Positions 1-9,928 of a stretch of DNA of 37,189 bases are shown piece after piece. Numbering within the stretch: the stretch's first letter is position 1; each line of letters opens with the position of its first letter. Source of the DNA: Alistipes sp. (lineage in GTDB: Bacteria; Bacteroidota; Bacteroidia; Bacteroidales; Rikenellaceae); assembly GCA_017654125.1 (NCBI GenBank), contig JAFNYX010000086.1, forward strand, positions 1 to 37,189. The letters are read 5' to 3'. The notes beneath the pieces were generated by a model that did no database searches, was not told the DNA's origin, and was given only the letters and a program-made list of their open reading frames with translations. The position numbers and the translations under genes are program-made.

Positions 1-1
1 C

Positions 2-196
2 AACCGTGAGGAGTCTTGCGGTGGTCACTTCCGTTCTGAGCACCAGACAGAGGAGGGCGAGGCACTGCGTCACGACGAGGAGTTCGCATATGCTTCTGTA
101 TGGGAGTATAAGGGCGAGAATGAGGCTCCTGAACTCACTAAGGAGATGCTCGAATACGAGTTTACACACCGTGCTCAGCGTAACTACAAAGACTAA
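2..196 (+). CDS. frdA: Fumarate reductase / succinate dehydrogenase flavoprotein subunit, C-terminal end (partial)
   Basis: Only the last 64 codons lie in the window; the reading frame is open from base 2 to the TAA at 194-196. The peptide contains [20 protein letters not shown] and a later WEYKG, which are typical of the C-terminal region of FrdA/SdhA, the FAD subunit that interconverts fumarate and succinate at the inner membrane. The next gene, 35 nt downstream, encodes the iron-sulfur subunit, as expected for the Bacteroidales frdCAB order. In gut Bacteroidales this complex works mainly as fumarate reductase; that direction is known from the family and cannot be read from this fragment. 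Confidence 0.9.
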   Translation, partial: NREESCGGHFRSEHQTEEGEALRHDEEFAYASVWEYKGENEAPELTKEMLEYEFTHRAQRNYKD

Positions 197-231
197 TTTC
201 TTGACGTTAAACTTTTAATAAAAACGAAATT

Positions 232-975
232 ATGAATTTCACATTAAAGATATGGCGTCAGAAAGACGCAAAATCGAAGGGTGCATTCAAAGAGTATCAG
301 GTAAAGGACATTTCGTCTGACACCTCGTTCCTCGAAATGCTCGACATCCTCAATAACGACCTCGTACACAAAGGCGAGGAGCCGGTAGCATTCGACCACG
401 ACTGCCGCGAGGGTATCTGCGGTATGTGTTCGTTGCACATCAACGGTCACGCTCACGGTCCGTCGCAGGCGGTTACCACATGCCAGATCTACATGCGTCA
501 GTTCAAAGATGGCCAGACAATCACCGTTGAGCCATGGCGTTCGGCAGCTTTCCCTGTAATCAAGGACCTCGTTGTTAATCGTGGTGCTTACGACCAGATT
601 TTGCAGGCTGGCGGTTTCGTATCGGTACGTACCAACTCTGTTCCGGATGGTAATGCTATTCCGATTCCACAGGCAGATGCAGAGGAGTCGATGGATGCTG
701 CGGCTTGCGTTGGTTGCGGTGCCTGTGCTGCGACATGTAAGAACGGTTCGGCAATGTTGTTTGTTGCTGCTCGTGTTTCGTCGCTCGCTAAGTTGCCTCA
801 GGGTCGCGTAGAGGGCGCACGTCGTGCAAAGGCAATGGTTGCCAAGATGGACGAACTCGGCTTCGGTAACTGTACCAATACAGGTGCATGCCAGGCAGAG
901 TGTCCGAAGTCTATTTCGATTGCTCACATCGCTCGTCTTAATCGCGAGTTCTTGTGTGCTAAATTGGAGGACTAA
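232..975 (+). CDS. frdB: Fumarate reductase / succinate dehydrogenase iron-sulfur subunit
   Basis: The 247-residue protein carries electrons between the membrane quinone site and the flavin subunit. A ferredoxin-like N-terminal domain has the [2Fe-2S] ligands C58, C63, C66 (CREGICGMC) and C84. The C-terminal domain has [11 protein letters not shown] (C159, C162, C165, C169), then C214, C220 and C224 in [14 protein letters not shown], consistent with one [4Fe-4S] and one [3Fe-4S] cluster. The length is normal for the family. It follows frdA by 35 nt and is closed by hairpins at 981-1051, so it is the last gene of its operon. Whether the complex should be called Sdh or Frd cannot be settled by sequence; the quinone subunit gene lies outside the window. 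Confidence 0.95.
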   Translation: MNFTLKIWRQKDAKSKGAFKEYQVKDISSDTSFLEMLDILNNDLVHKGEEPVAFDHDCREGICGMCSLHINGHAHGPSQAVTTCQIYMRQFKDGQTITVEPWRSAAFPVIKDLVVNRGAYDQILQAGGFVSVRTNSVPDGNAIPIPQADAEESMDAAACVGCGACAATCKNGSAMLFVAARVSSLAKLPQGRVEGARRAKAMVAKMDELGFGNCTNTGACQAECPKSISIAHIARLNREFLCAKLED

Positions 976-980
976 ACCGA

Positions 981-1051
981 TTGCGTCAAGGGTTAGCCCC
1001 TGATGCAACACGATAATCGGGGCTGTCCATAGCGGACAGTCCCGATTTTTT
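981..1051 (+). terminator. Terminator of the frd operon, with a second hairpin just before it
   Basis: The main hairpin pairs ATCGGGGCTGTCC (1016-1028) with GGACAGTCCCGAT (1034-1046), 13 bp with one G-U pair and a 5-nt loop, and runs into TTTTTT (1046-1051). A weaker hairpin lies directly upstream, TTGCGTCAAGGG (981-992) against CCCCTGATGCAA (997-1008), with one wobble and one mismatch. The main hairpin is a clear intrinsic terminator 40 nt after the frdB stop. Confidence 0.85.
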
Positions 1052-1142
1052 CGAAAAAAGAGATTTAACTTTTTATCCGAACGCGACTCTATAATTTAAT
1101 TAAGAGACCGTAATAAAACACACATAACACTATCCGTCAGGG

Positions 1143-4025
1143 ATGAAACCCAAACGCATCATACTCTTTTTGTTGGCAATCGTCTCGCTAATCGCTCCGC
1201 TGTCGGCACAACATAGCGCCACAGTGTCGGGTCGTCTGCTGGACTTCGACACGAACGACGGCGTGATTGCTGCTGTTATCGAGATGGCTCCAAAAGCCAA
1301 TCCCGACAAAAAGAGATACACGACATCGGAATATGGCGGATATTTTAAGTTTTCGGGGGTACCGGAGGGCGAATACAAATGTGTAGCAACCTTCATCGGC
1401 TACGAAAACTACACGTTCGAATTTAAGTGTACGGGTATGCCGAAGGCTTTGGGCAATCTCATTATGCGCCTAAAGGCTATCGGTATTGATGCAGTAGTAA
1501 AGGAGGGTGTTTCAACACGAGCCGTAATGTTAGGTGACACATTGCGCTTCAACGCCGATGCCTTCAAAGTAGCGGTGGATGCCGAAGTGGAGACACTTCT
1601 GCGCAAGATGCCTGGCATCACTATTTCGGACGGAAAAATTGAGGCGCAAGGCGAAGAGGTTAAGCAGATATATGTCGATGGCGTAGAGTTCTTCGGCAGT
1701 AATATTCAGCAGGTTTTGCAGAGTATTCCAGCTCAGGCTGTCGAGCATATCGAGATATACAACCGACTCAGTGAAGCGGCACAAATTACAGGCGTGGACG
1801 ACGGTGAAGGTGGTAAAGTAATCAATATCATTACGCGCCAAAGCATGAAACACAGCGCCTTCGGTAAGGTACACATCGGATACGGATACGAGCCGACTGC
1901 TTCGCCAGAAATTACGGCCAAACACAAATACACGGCAGGTGGTTCGGTAAACATCTTCAAAGACGATACGCGAGTGACGGTGATGGCGCTGGCCAATAAC
2001 CTCAACAAGCAAAATCTGACGGATGACGATGTTGCAGTCAGCAATCATCAAAACAATTCGAACGCATCGCGTCAATTCTCAGTCAACTCGCAGCAAGGTG
2101 TTGCTTCGGCGGAGATTTTTGCACTGAATTACACCGACCGCTGGGGTGCGCGCCGACGCGCAAAGTTTGAGGGTAGCGTATTCTATAACCACATCAACGC
2201 CAAGAACGATTTCTATATAGACCGTTGGTATGACGAGTCGGTGGCAAAAAAGGACACTATTCACTACGACCAATTTGCAAATCCGAACAACCATTCGCTT
2301 AAATTCCGTGGACGATTGGATTGGCGCGTTGCCAAGCGACAAAAGCTCGTCCTCATTCCGACCCTCAACTACTACAACAACTCCTCCATCAATCGCGTAG
2401 ATACCACATCGTTACGTTGGGGCGAATCGGGCTATCGTTGGATGCCGAGCGGCAACGACGGATGGAGCCACACGCTCTCGGGTGGAGTATATGCACAATA
2501 TTCGTACAAATTCCTCAAACAAGGGCGTACGCTGATGGTCGTGGCAAGCGTGAACAGCAATCATAACGATGGCGACCGCGACTACTACTCGAATAACGGT
2601 AAGACAAGTAAAAAGAGCCCCGAGGAGGCAACAATCAAATATTCATACACGCGTAAATTGACCGATTCGCGCACAACAACAATCCGTGTACAGCCAACAT
2701 TTCGCGAACGTTTGGGACGACACACGACACTCAACTTAACCTATCGCTGGCAAGCACAATTCCGCTCGCGTGATCTTCTCTCATACGCAACGGATGCCGA
2801 CTATGTGATAGATACCGCACGCCTGAATCGCCGCTCGTCATCGTCGTTCGACGGCACATTTATATATCACCAAGCAGGCGTAGGATTCCGCTACGGCAAA
2901 CAGCGCAATTGGTTTTCAATCAACCTGATGTATCAGAACTCGCGTCTATCTACACGCAATCTATGGAGCGATGAGGGCGCACGGTTACGCACATACCACT
3001 CGCCTATCTACAACGCCACGCTACAATGGTCGTTCGATGATCGGAATACGTTGCGTGTAAGCGCCAATTCAGAGGTTAAATCGCCTTCTCTTTGGTCGCT
3101 GATTGACGTATATGACGTCAGCAATTCGCAATATCTATCGCGAGGAAATCCCGACTTGCGACCATTTACCGAGCACAACTTCTTTGCTCGCTACACCAAC
3201 ACTTCCGTCGTGCATGGTACGACGTTTATGGTAATGGCCAAAGCACAACATATACAGAACTATATCGGTACGGATATCATCTATTCACCCGAAACAATTA
3301 CGGTGGATGGCAAGAAATACAACCCTATTCAAGTTACGCGACCAATAAATCTCAACGGATATTGGTCGTACGAGGGACGTGCAAGCATAGGTTTTCCGAT
3401 AAAGTGGCTCGGCTCGAATTTGAACATATCGCTCGGCGCAACATATTCGACAGTGCCAATACGTCTCAACGAGGCAAACGACATGATGAACAACCTCACC
3501 GCCTACTCGCAATGGACTCTCGGCAGCAACATCTCCGAAAAGGTCGATTTTACGATAGATTGGCGTGGCTCATACTCGACGAACCGTTCGTCGCTCGATG
3601 TGCTAAACAACGACTACTTCACACATCGCGCATCAGCAAACGTCAAGGTAGTATTACCTCTCGGCTTTACGCTCACCACATCCGCCATCTTCACACAATT
3701 CCTCGGTATAACCAACGGATACAACGACTCGTTTACACTATGGAACGCCTCCATCGGAAAAAAGGTATTACGCAACCTAGGAGAAATTGAGTTGTGCGTG
3801 AACGATATTCTGGGACAAAACACATCATTCTCACGTCACGTATGGGCCGGATATTCGCAAGTGAGATACAACACCACACCGGGGCGCACGTTCCTCGTGC
3901 GATTTACCTACAATCTGCGTTCGTTCGCATCACCGACACGCCGCATGAAGATACAGCGCGCATCGGGTATAGCAATCAATCGTTTCGACGAGATTGAACG
4001 CAAACTTGCAGCTCTTAAATTTTAA
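1143..4025 (+). CDS. Outer-membrane beta-barrel protein with CarboxypepD_reg-like N-terminus (TonB-dependent receptor-like)
   Basis: The protein has 960 residues and a Sec signal peptide (MKPKRIILFLLAIVSLIAPL, cleavage probably after SAQ). Residues of about 25-105 form a carboxypeptidase-regulatory-like beta-sandwich (start TVSGRLLD, glycines in YGGYFKFSGVPEGEY). A plug-like segment follows (LLRKMPGITISDGKIEAQG, then YVDGVEFFGSN, ending KVINIITRQS), and the remaining roughly 700 residues are rich in alternating aromatic beta strands, as in the OMP_b-brl_3 family. No SusD partner is adjacent, so a glycan-uptake role is not supported by context and the substrate is unknown. The gene ends 7 nt before the 3' end of convergent uvrC, with no terminator between them. 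Confidence 0.85.
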   Translation: MKPKRIILFLLAIVSLIAPLSAQHSATVSGRLLDFDTNDGVIAAVIEMAPKANPDKKRYTTSEYGGYFKFSGVPEGEYKCVATFIGYENYTFEFKCTGMPKALGNLIMRLKAIGIDAVVKEGVSTRAVMLGDTLRFNADAFKVAVDAEVETLLRKMPGITISDGKIEAQGEEVKQIYVDGVEFFGSNIQQVLQSIPAQAVEHIEIYNRLSEAAQITGVDDGEGGKVINIITRQSMKHSAFGKVHIGYGYEPTASPEITAKHKYTAGGSVNIFKDDTRVTVMALANNLNKQNLTDDDVAVSNHQNNSNASRQFSVNSQQGVASAEIFALNYTDRWGARRRAKFEGSVFYNHINAKNDFYIDRWYDESVAKKDTIHYDQFANPNNHSLKFRGRLDWRVAKRQKLVLIPTLNYYNNSSINRVDTTSLRWGESGYRWMPSGNDGWSHTLSGGVYAQYSYKFLKQGRTLMVVASVNSNHNDGDRDYYSNNGKTSKKSPEEATIKYSYTRKLTDSRTTTIRVQPTFRERLGRHTTLNLTYRWQAQFRSRDLLSYATDADYVIDTARLNRRSSSSFDGTFIYHQAGVGFRYGKQRNWFSINLMYQNSRLSTRNLWSDEGARLRTYHSPIYNATLQWSFDDRNTLRVSANSEVKSPSLWSLIDVYDVSNSQYLSRGNPDLRPFTEHNFFARYTNTSVVHGTTFMVMAKAQHIQNYIGTDIIYSPETITVDGKKYNPIQVTRPINLNGYWSYEGRASIGFPIKWLGSNLNISLGATYSTVPIRLNEANDMMNNLTAYSQWTLGSNISEKVDFTIDWRGSYSTNRSSLDVLNNDYFTHRASANVKVVLPLGFTLTTSAIFTQFLGITNGYNDSFTLWNASIGKKVLRNLGEIELCVNDILGQNTSFSRHVWAGYSQVRYNTTPGRTFLVRFTYNLRSFASPTRRMKIQRASGIAINRFDEIERKLAALKF

Positions 4026-4032
4026 GACAACA

Positions 4033-5871
4033 TTACGACAGGTTTTCAGCCGATTCGGTCGGTTTGGCAAAGTGACGCACGATACGTTCGGCACGGGCGC
4101 GACCCACTACCTCCGCAAGTTCATCGACTGATGCCGCACGGATTGCCTTCATCGTGCGGAAGTGGCGCAAAAGCTGTTGAATACTCTTTTCGCCAACACC
4201 CTCGATACTCTCCAATTCGCTATGCAAAAACGAGTTGCTGCGTTTTTGACGATGAAACGTGATTCCAAATCGGTGAGCCTCATCGCGCAAGTGGCAGATG
4301 ACTTTCAACGGCTCGCCCGTACGACTCAAATAGTACGGCATCGAGTCGTTGGGATAATAGACCTCCTCCAATCGTTTGGCAAGACCGACAATCGGTATTT
4401 TATATTGCAAACCCAATTCACACAGAACGCCGTAGGCACTCGACAATTGGCCTTTACCGCCATCGACAACTATCAAATCGGGGAGTTCGGACCCCTCGGC
4501 TAACAAGCGCGTATAGCGACGCGTGATAATTTCGCGCATCGAAGCGAAATCGTCCGCACCAACGACAGTCTTGATATTGAAATGGCGATACTCCTTACGC
4601 GCAGGGCGGCCATCACGAAAGACGACGCACGATGCAACCGGGTTGGTGCCTTGCAGATTGGAGTTATCGAAGCACTCGATATAGCGAGGAGGCTTCGATA
4701 GACGCAACTCCTGACGCATCGCCTCCATCAAGCGGTCGGTATGGCGTTGCGGATTATGTATCTCCATGTTTTTCAGTCGCTCGGCGCGGAACGTGCGTGC
4801 ACTACGCTCCGAAAACTCCAACAATTCACGACGTTCACCTCGTTTTGGCACAACAAACCGAACGTTCGGAAACAGCTCCTCGTAAGGCACTTCGGGAACA
4901 ATGACTTCACCTGCAAGCGAGTCACCTACACTCTCGACAAAGTGTTGTATGCCGAGCGTTAGCATCTCGCGCGACGTACTCTCAATACCGGCCGAAATCA
5001 ACACCGTATGAACGGCCACAACCTGACCGCCGCGCAAACGCACCATATTACAATAGGCCTCGTCACCATCGACAACTATCGAGAATGTATCGGCCTCCGT
5101 AATCTTTGCCGAAACAATCACCGAACGCGAACGATACTTTTCGAGAGCATCCAATTGCGACTTGAAGCGTTGAGCCTGCTCGAAACGCAACTCTTCTGCC
5201 GCGCGTCGCATCTGCTCCTCGATATAGCCTTTCACAGGGCGCAAGTCACCCTTCAAGACCGACACCGCCATTGCAATCATTGCAGCGTACTCCTCGGCCG
5301 ACTGCGCACCGATACATGGCGCTTTGCAGTTGCCGATATGGTATTGCAGACAGGTCGTATAGCGACCTTTGTCAATATTCTCCTGCGAGAGATTGAACGC
5401 ACATGTACGTAACGGTATCACCTCGCGAATAAACCCCAAAACCGCCTTCTGCGCTGCCACAGAGCCGTACGGACCAAAATATTGCGAGCCATCGCGCACC
5501 AAACGACGTGTAGAATTTATACGCGGAAACGGTTCGTTTTGCAACACAATCCACGGGTACGACTTATCGTCTTTGAGCAGAATGTTATAACGTGGTTGGA
5601 GCGACTTGATAAGCGAATTTTCGAGCAGCAGAGCATCCGTCTCGCTATCGACAACAATATATCGCAACGAGGCAATCTGACGCACCATGACACGCACTTT
5701 CGGCGAGTGGTCGCGACTCTGCACAAAGTAGGAAGAAACGCGACGACGTAGCGATTTTGCCTTGCCGACATATATCACCTCACCCTTGTCGTTGGAGAAG
5801 AGATAACAGCCAGGCGAGAGGGGTAATTCAGCAACCTGCTCTTTCAGTGATATATTTTTTACCTCGTCCAC
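4033..5871 (-). CDS. uvrC: Excinuclease ABC subunit C
   Basis: The 612-residue protein makes the dual incision in nucleotide excision repair after UvrAB loads damaged DNA. It has an N-terminal GIY-YIG nuclease domain (GCYLFSNDKGEVIYVGKAKS, around residues 21-40), a UVR motif near residues 215-240 (RRAAEELRFEQAQRFKSQL) for UvrB contact, an RNase H-like second nuclease domain (ECFDNSNLQG; LIVVDGGKGQL), and a C-terminal helix-hairpin-helix (IEGVGEKSIQQLLRHF). The start is GTG at 5871-5869, since no ATG precedes the conserved LPLSPGCYLF within a plausible distance. The gene is single and converges on the outer-membrane protein gene. Confidence 0.97.
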   Translation of the reverse strand: MDEVKNISLKEQVAELPLSPGCYLFSNDKGEVIYVGKAKSLRRRVSSYFVQSRDHSPKVRVMVRQIASLRYIVVDSETDALLLENSLIKSLQPRYNILLKDDKSYPWIVLQNEPFPRINSTRRLVRDGSQYFGPYGSVAAQKAVLGFIREVIPLRTCAFNLSQENIDKGRYTTCLQYHIGNCKAPCIGAQSAEEYAAMIAMAVSVLKGDLRPVKGYIEEQMRRAAEELRFEQAQRFKSQLDALEKYRSRSVIVSAKITEADTFSIVVDGDEAYCNMVRLRGGQVVAVHTVLISAGIESTSREMLTLGIQHFVESVGDSLAGEVIVPEVPYEELFPNVRFVVPKRGERRELLEFSERSARTFRAERLKNMEIHNPQRHTDRLMEAMRQELRLSKPPRYIECFDNSNLQGTNPVASCVVFRDGRPARKEYRHFNIKTVVGADDFASMREIITRRYTRLLAEGSELPDLIVVDGGKGQLSSAYGVLCELGLQYKIPIVGLAKRLEEVYYPNDSMPYYLSRTGEPLKVICHLRDEAHRFGITFHRQKRSNSFLHSELESIEGVGEKSIQQLLRHFRTMKAIRAASVDELAEVVGRARAERIVRHFAKPTESAENLS

Positions 5872-5889
5872 TTTTTATTACATAATAAT

Positions 5890-5920
5890 ATTGTTTTTTC
5901 AACTAATATGAGTATCTTTG
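5890..5920 (+). promoter_or_regulatory. Predicted promoter for the lipoprotein/DUF5723 pair
   Basis: A TATCTTTG at 5913-5920 matches the Bacteroidetes -7 consensus TAnnTTTG. ATTG at 5890-5893 sits 19 nt upstream in the -33 position. The gene start is 86 nt downstream of the -7 element. The element lies in the 134-nt gap between divergent uvrC and the lipoprotein gene. No equally good element was found pointing toward uvrC. Confidence 0.7.
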
Positions 5921-6005
5921 CATCAATCACATATATATGTGAAAGCAAAGGTAGTACCCACTCTTACCGCAACGAAATTACAAAAATTAACAATAAAACC
6001 AAACT

Positions 6006-8402
6006 ATGAAGAGAAATTTCCGTTTAATCGGGTGTTTTGTCGCATTCGCTATTGTCGCTTTTGGCACATCTTGCGTGGATGAAGAGTTCCGCATTGATGA
6101 AGTGTCGGGTGAAATCACCATCGCACAAGGCAAGACTTCGCTTCCGCTCGGCTATCTGCCGGAAAAGCGTCTGGGCGACCTCATCACCGCATCGAGTATC
6201 CAGAATTTGGTCGTATATCAAAATGGAGACTACGCTCTCGCATTTGAAGGCGCACCACAAGAGTTCAACATCAGCGGCATGCAGACATCGTTTGCAATTC
6301 CTCAGACAACAACCCAGATTACCATCGACTATCCAAACTTCGCTATTACGGAGCAGTCGGCCGTAATTAATGAGGATTTCAACGTCGGAGCGATTTTCAA
6401 CGGCGCAGCAATTCCGAATATAGCAATTCCGATTCCTGCCGGCCACGAAATTACCGGCTTGAAAGAGGGTTCGCTCGACTACGACCTATCGTTCAACGTA
6501 CCAAAACAGGTAGAGTGCATTCGCAAAATCTTCCTTAAACCCGATAACGAAAATGTGCCGGGTGCATCGATTCGTGTAAAGTTTAACCTCAACTCATTGG
6601 CTTCGATAAATGGAGGCGGTAAGGTAAGCGTGCGCCTCGAAGCGCCACAAGGCTACGAACTCTATGGCGAAGACTTAAAGCCACTCTCGGGCAACATCTA
6701 TGCCATCAACGACCGCACATTTGCAGCAGGCCAACGTTCGGTAGAGTTCTGTGCCTACATTCGCAGTGTGGAGAATAACGCCACAATCGAGAACGGCAAA
6801 CTTCATCTGCCAAGCGCCCTCAAATACCATATTTCGTATTCGATGACCACCCAAGCGGGTACGGTTACGCTCTCGGACGCACCATCACTCACCATTAACT
6901 CACACCTGCGTTACGACGATGCAGAGATTGAGTTGCTGTCGGTGGATTTGAATCAGGTGGGTGCGCCTATCGGCAAGACCATCAACGTAAAGAATATCCC
7001 ATCGGAGGTTAAGAGCGTTAAGGGCGTGAACTTCACTGACCAAACCGTATTATGCGCATATATCGACGGTCTGGATTGGTTCCCAAAGAGCGTCTCGGAT
7101 AAGGTATTTATCGAGATGACTATGCCGGAGTATTTCGAGTTCGAGTCGTTGAAACCGGGCATATATGACCCTACAACACGTCGTCTGCATGCAACGCTCA
7201 CCGACCTGCAACGCTCATCAACAAACAAAGGTATCGAGTTGCGTCTGCGCAGCATATCGTTTAACGACGATGGTCTCATCCCGAACGATGGTGATATCGA
7301 AGTGGACTTTACGATTGATGCCAAGGCGGGTATTGCAAAGGGTACACGCGTAAGAGTTTCGGAGATTCTCTACAACAAAGACATCAAGTTGGAGGCAGGT
7401 ATCGAGAAGGCGGAACTCTACGTCGAGAGTATCTCGGGCCGCATCGACTATACCTACGACGAGAATATGTCGATTAGTTTGGGCGACCTCTCCGACCTCG
7501 CATTGGACGTTACGAAGTTGGACGTATCACCGGTTCTTCGCTTTACGCTCAACAACGAATTTACAATTCCGGTTGTTGCGTCGGCTCGCCTTACGCCGAT
7601 GAAGGGCACCACAGAGCAGACCAATAAAATCATCTCGCTTAACGATATCGCAATCAAGGCTGGCGTTATGGAAAACGGCACACCGAAGAGCGTGGCAACG
7701 AATATTATAATCGCCAAAGCGGATCGCAAAGCCGATTTCGATGGTCAGGACGTAATCTTCATCGAAGAGGATTTGAGCAAGGTATTCGAGGGCGAGATTC
7801 CGGACAAGGTAAACATCAGCTTCACGGTCAAGACCGATCCATCGCAGCTCTACACCTTCTACGCTGCACCGCAGTTCACCGAAAGCTACTCCTACGCGAT
7901 TGATATTCCGCTCGAATTCGGTGCAGGCTTGGATTTGGCTTATTCGGACGAAGCAACCGGATTGCAGGATACAATGAAAGAATTGAGCGATATGAACTTG
8001 CGCGTTGGCGAAGTGAGTATCGACGCCGAAATCGGCAACTCGTCGCCTCTGGAACTTATGCTCGACGCCGAGTTTATCGACATTGAAGGCAATCGCACCA
8101 AAGATATTCAATTGGAAATCGACCCTGCGTCGGCAAAGATTGCCGGCTCGCCGGACGGCAAGAGTGTAAAGACAAGCATCGTAAAGATTGCTATCAAACG
8201 AAGTGGCAACAACACCTCGCTTGAACCATTGAAGAAGGTGGACGGCATCCGTTTCTCGTTGCGTGCAAAGAGTGCTGCAACAAGTGCGGTAGCTCTCAAC
8301 ACGGAGCAGACCATCTCGGCACGTCTGACGCTCAACGTCAATGGCGGCGTCAGTGTAGATATTAACGAACTTATCGCCGACTCGGAACAGGAATATGAAT
8401 AA
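6006..8402 (+). CDS. Large surface lipoprotein of unknown function
   Basis: The 798-residue protein begins with a lipoprotein signal peptide ending FGTSC (lipidated Cys23). The acidic residues right after the cysteine (CVDEE) resemble the lipoprotein export signal that sends Bacteroidetes lipoproteins to the cell surface. The rest looks all-beta, with repeated modules containing short LP/LGDL phrases (SLPLGYLPEKRLGDL near residue 50; SISLGDLSDLALDV near residue 490), suggesting serial beta-sandwich domains. I recognise no catalytic motif. It is followed 21 nt later by the DUF5723 barrel gene under one promoter and one terminator, so the two products probably act together at the outer membrane. 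Function is unknown. Confidence 0.8.
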   Translation: MKRNFRLIGCFVAFAIVAFGTSCVDEEFRIDEVSGEITIAQGKTSLPLGYLPEKRLGDLITASSIQNLVVYQNGDYALAFEGAPQEFNISGMQTSFAIPQTTTQITIDYPNFAITEQSAVINEDFNVGAIFNGAAIPNIAIPIPAGHEITGLKEGSLDYDLSFNVPKQVECIRKIFLKPDNENVPGASIRVKFNLNSLASINGGGKVSVRLEAPQGYELYGEDLKPLSGNIYAINDRTFAAGQRSVEFCAYIRSVENNATIENGKLHLPSALKYHISYSMTTQAGTVTLSDAPSLTINSHLRYDDAEIELLSVDLNQVGAPIGKTINVKNIPSEVKSVKGVNFTDQTVLCAYIDGLDWFPKSVSDKVFIEMTMPEYFEFESLKPGIYDPTTRRLHATLTDLQRSSTNKGIELRLRSISFNDDGLIPNDGDIEVDFTIDAKAGIAKGTRVRVSEILYNKDIKLEAGIEKAELYVESISGRIDYTYDENMSISLGDLSDLALDVTKLDVSPVLRFTLNNEFTIPVVASARLTPMKGTTEQTNKIISLNDIAIKAGVMENGTPKSVATNIIIAKADRKADFDGQDVIFIEEDLSKVFEGEIPDKVNISFTVKTDPSQLYTFYAAPQFTESYSYAIDIPLEFGAGLDLAYSDEATGLQDTMKELSDMNLRVGEVSIDAEIGNSSPLELMLDAEFIDIEGNRTKDIQLEIDPASAKIAGSPDGKSVKTSIVKIAIKRSGNNTSLEPLKKVDGIRFSLRAKSAATSAVALNTEQTISARLTLNVNGGVSVDINELIADSEQEYE

Positions 8403-8423
8403 CCCAAATAAGAGTAAACTGTT

Positions 8424-9845
8424 ATGAAGAGATATTTAATACTTTTGGTCGCAACGCTCACGATATGGGGCGCAGCAACGGCGCAGATGCGCACAGCATA
8501 CTTTATGGAGGGTTCATACTTCCGTACCGACATGAACCCGGCTCTGGCGCCGACTCGTGGCTATATCGCATTGCCTGGTATCGGTGGCGTGGGCTTAAAC
8601 ATCAACAACAACTTCCTCTCGGTGGACAATATGCTCTACAAGCGCGATGGACAGGTTGTTACGTTCCTCAACGAGCAGGTCTCGACCGAGGAGTTTATGA
8701 AAAAGATGCCGAAAATTGGTACACTCGGAGTGAATGCCGATGTGAATTTTATCAGCTTCGGAGCTCACACCAAACGGTTGTTCTGGAACTTCGGTCTTCG
8801 CCTGCGTTCGCAGAGCGATGTATCAATCAACAGCGATATGTTCTCGACATTGAAATCGCTCGGCAACGGTCGTCACGACTTTACGGGCACATCCGTCAAC
8901 TCACTCAACTACATGGAGTTGGGCGTAGGTATTGCTGTTCCGATTAAGCAGATTGCAACCCTCGGTGTCCGCGTAAAGGGTTTGCTCGGCGTAGCGCATG
9001 CACAAGCAACGCTCAATAGCATGTACGCCAATGTCGATTCTCGCTCAGTAACCGGCTCGGTACGCGGCAATCTGCGTGCTGCGGGTGTTCCATTCCATTC
9101 GAATTACGAACCAGGCTCGGAAAATATCGGAGATATACTTCTTCCGGCATTCTCAAACGAATCATTAAGTACCGGAGATGTTATCAAACAGGTGCTCGGC
9201 AACATGAATAGCGGAGGTGTAGCAATCGACCTCGGAGCAGAAGTGCGTCTGTTAGACGACCGTCTTCGCGTATCGTTGGCCGTTACCGACCTCGGTTTTA
9301 TCTATTGGGCAAAGGGTACGACTGCAACCGGCGAAATGACTGCCGATTTCTACTACAACGGCATTAACTTCGATTCGGGTGAGGCTGATGCCGATGGTTC
9401 GTTTGGAATGAAGCTCACCGACCCGGGCAATAAGGGCTACACCACGCGTCTGAACTGCACGCTCAACGCAGGTGTCGAGTACAACATTCTTAACAACCAC
9501 ATTGCATTCGGTCTGTTGTCGCACACCGAATTCCGCCCTTCGACCGTACTGACCGAGCTCACCGCATCGGTAAACTTCCGCATCGGTCGTTGGCTGACAA
9601 CCACCCTTTCGCACACCTTCCTCAACCGTAACCGTCCGGGAATCTTCGGTTTCGCGCTCAACGTACACCCTACGGGCGTAAACCTCTTCCTCGGTGCAGA
9701 CTTTATCGGTACGCAGTTTGCTAAGTACGATAACATACCAGTACCGCAATACATGAAGTCGATAAACGTATATGCGGGTTTGGGCTTCAACCTCGGACGT
9801 GCGAAGTACATGAAGAGCATGCAGAAGAATACCAAGAAGCATTAG
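8424..9845 (+). CDS. DUF5723-family outer-membrane beta-barrel protein
   Basis: The 473-residue protein has a Sec signal peptide (MKRYLILLVATLTIWGAATA, cut probably before QMRTAY). The mature part starts with YFMEGSYFRTDMNPALAPTR, the NPA phrase seen in DUF5723 and PorV/FadL-like barrels, followed by many amphipathic beta strands and glycine-rich turns. It is expected to sit in the outer membrane. Its start lies 21 nt after the lipoprotein stop, and a terminator follows, so it closes a two-gene operon. The family has no assigned function; I infer only that it is an outer-membrane protein that may work with the lipoprotein. Confidence 0.8.
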   Translation: MKRYLILLVATLTIWGAATAQMRTAYFMEGSYFRTDMNPALAPTRGYIALPGIGGVGLNINNNFLSVDNMLYKRDGQVVTFLNEQVSTEEFMKKMPKIGTLGVNADVNFISFGAHTKRLFWNFGLRLRSQSDVSINSDMFSTLKSLGNGRHDFTGTSVNSLNYMELGVGIAVPIKQIATLGVRVKGLLGVAHAQATLNSMYANVDSRSVTGSVRGNLRAAGVPFHSNYEPGSENIGDILLPAFSNESLSTGDVIKQVLGNMNSGGVAIDLGAEVRLLDDRLRVSLAVTDLGFIYWAKGTTATGEMTADFYYNGINFDSGEADADGSFGMKLTDPGNKGYTTRLNCTLNAGVEYNILNNHIAFGLLSHTEFRPSTVLTELTASVNFRIGRWLTTTLSHTFLNRNRPGIFGFALNVHPTGVNLFLGADFIGTQFAKYDNIPVPQYMKSINVYAGLGFNLGRAKYMKSMQKNTKKH

Positions 9846-9877
9846 AGCGACGATTAGCCGCTTTTGTGCAATCGCAT

Positions 9878-9928
9878 AACACCAAACCGGGTGTCGGGAA
9901 ATGACTCGACACCCGGTTTTGGTGTTTT
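9878..9928 (+). terminator. Terminator after the DUF5723 gene
   Basis: The arm at 9878-9896 (AACACCAAACCGGGTGTCG) pairs with 9907-9926 across a 10-nt loop, with a single bulged base in about 19 bp. A short TTTT (9925-9928) follows or overlaps the end. It lies 33 nt after the stop codon. Confidence 0.75.
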
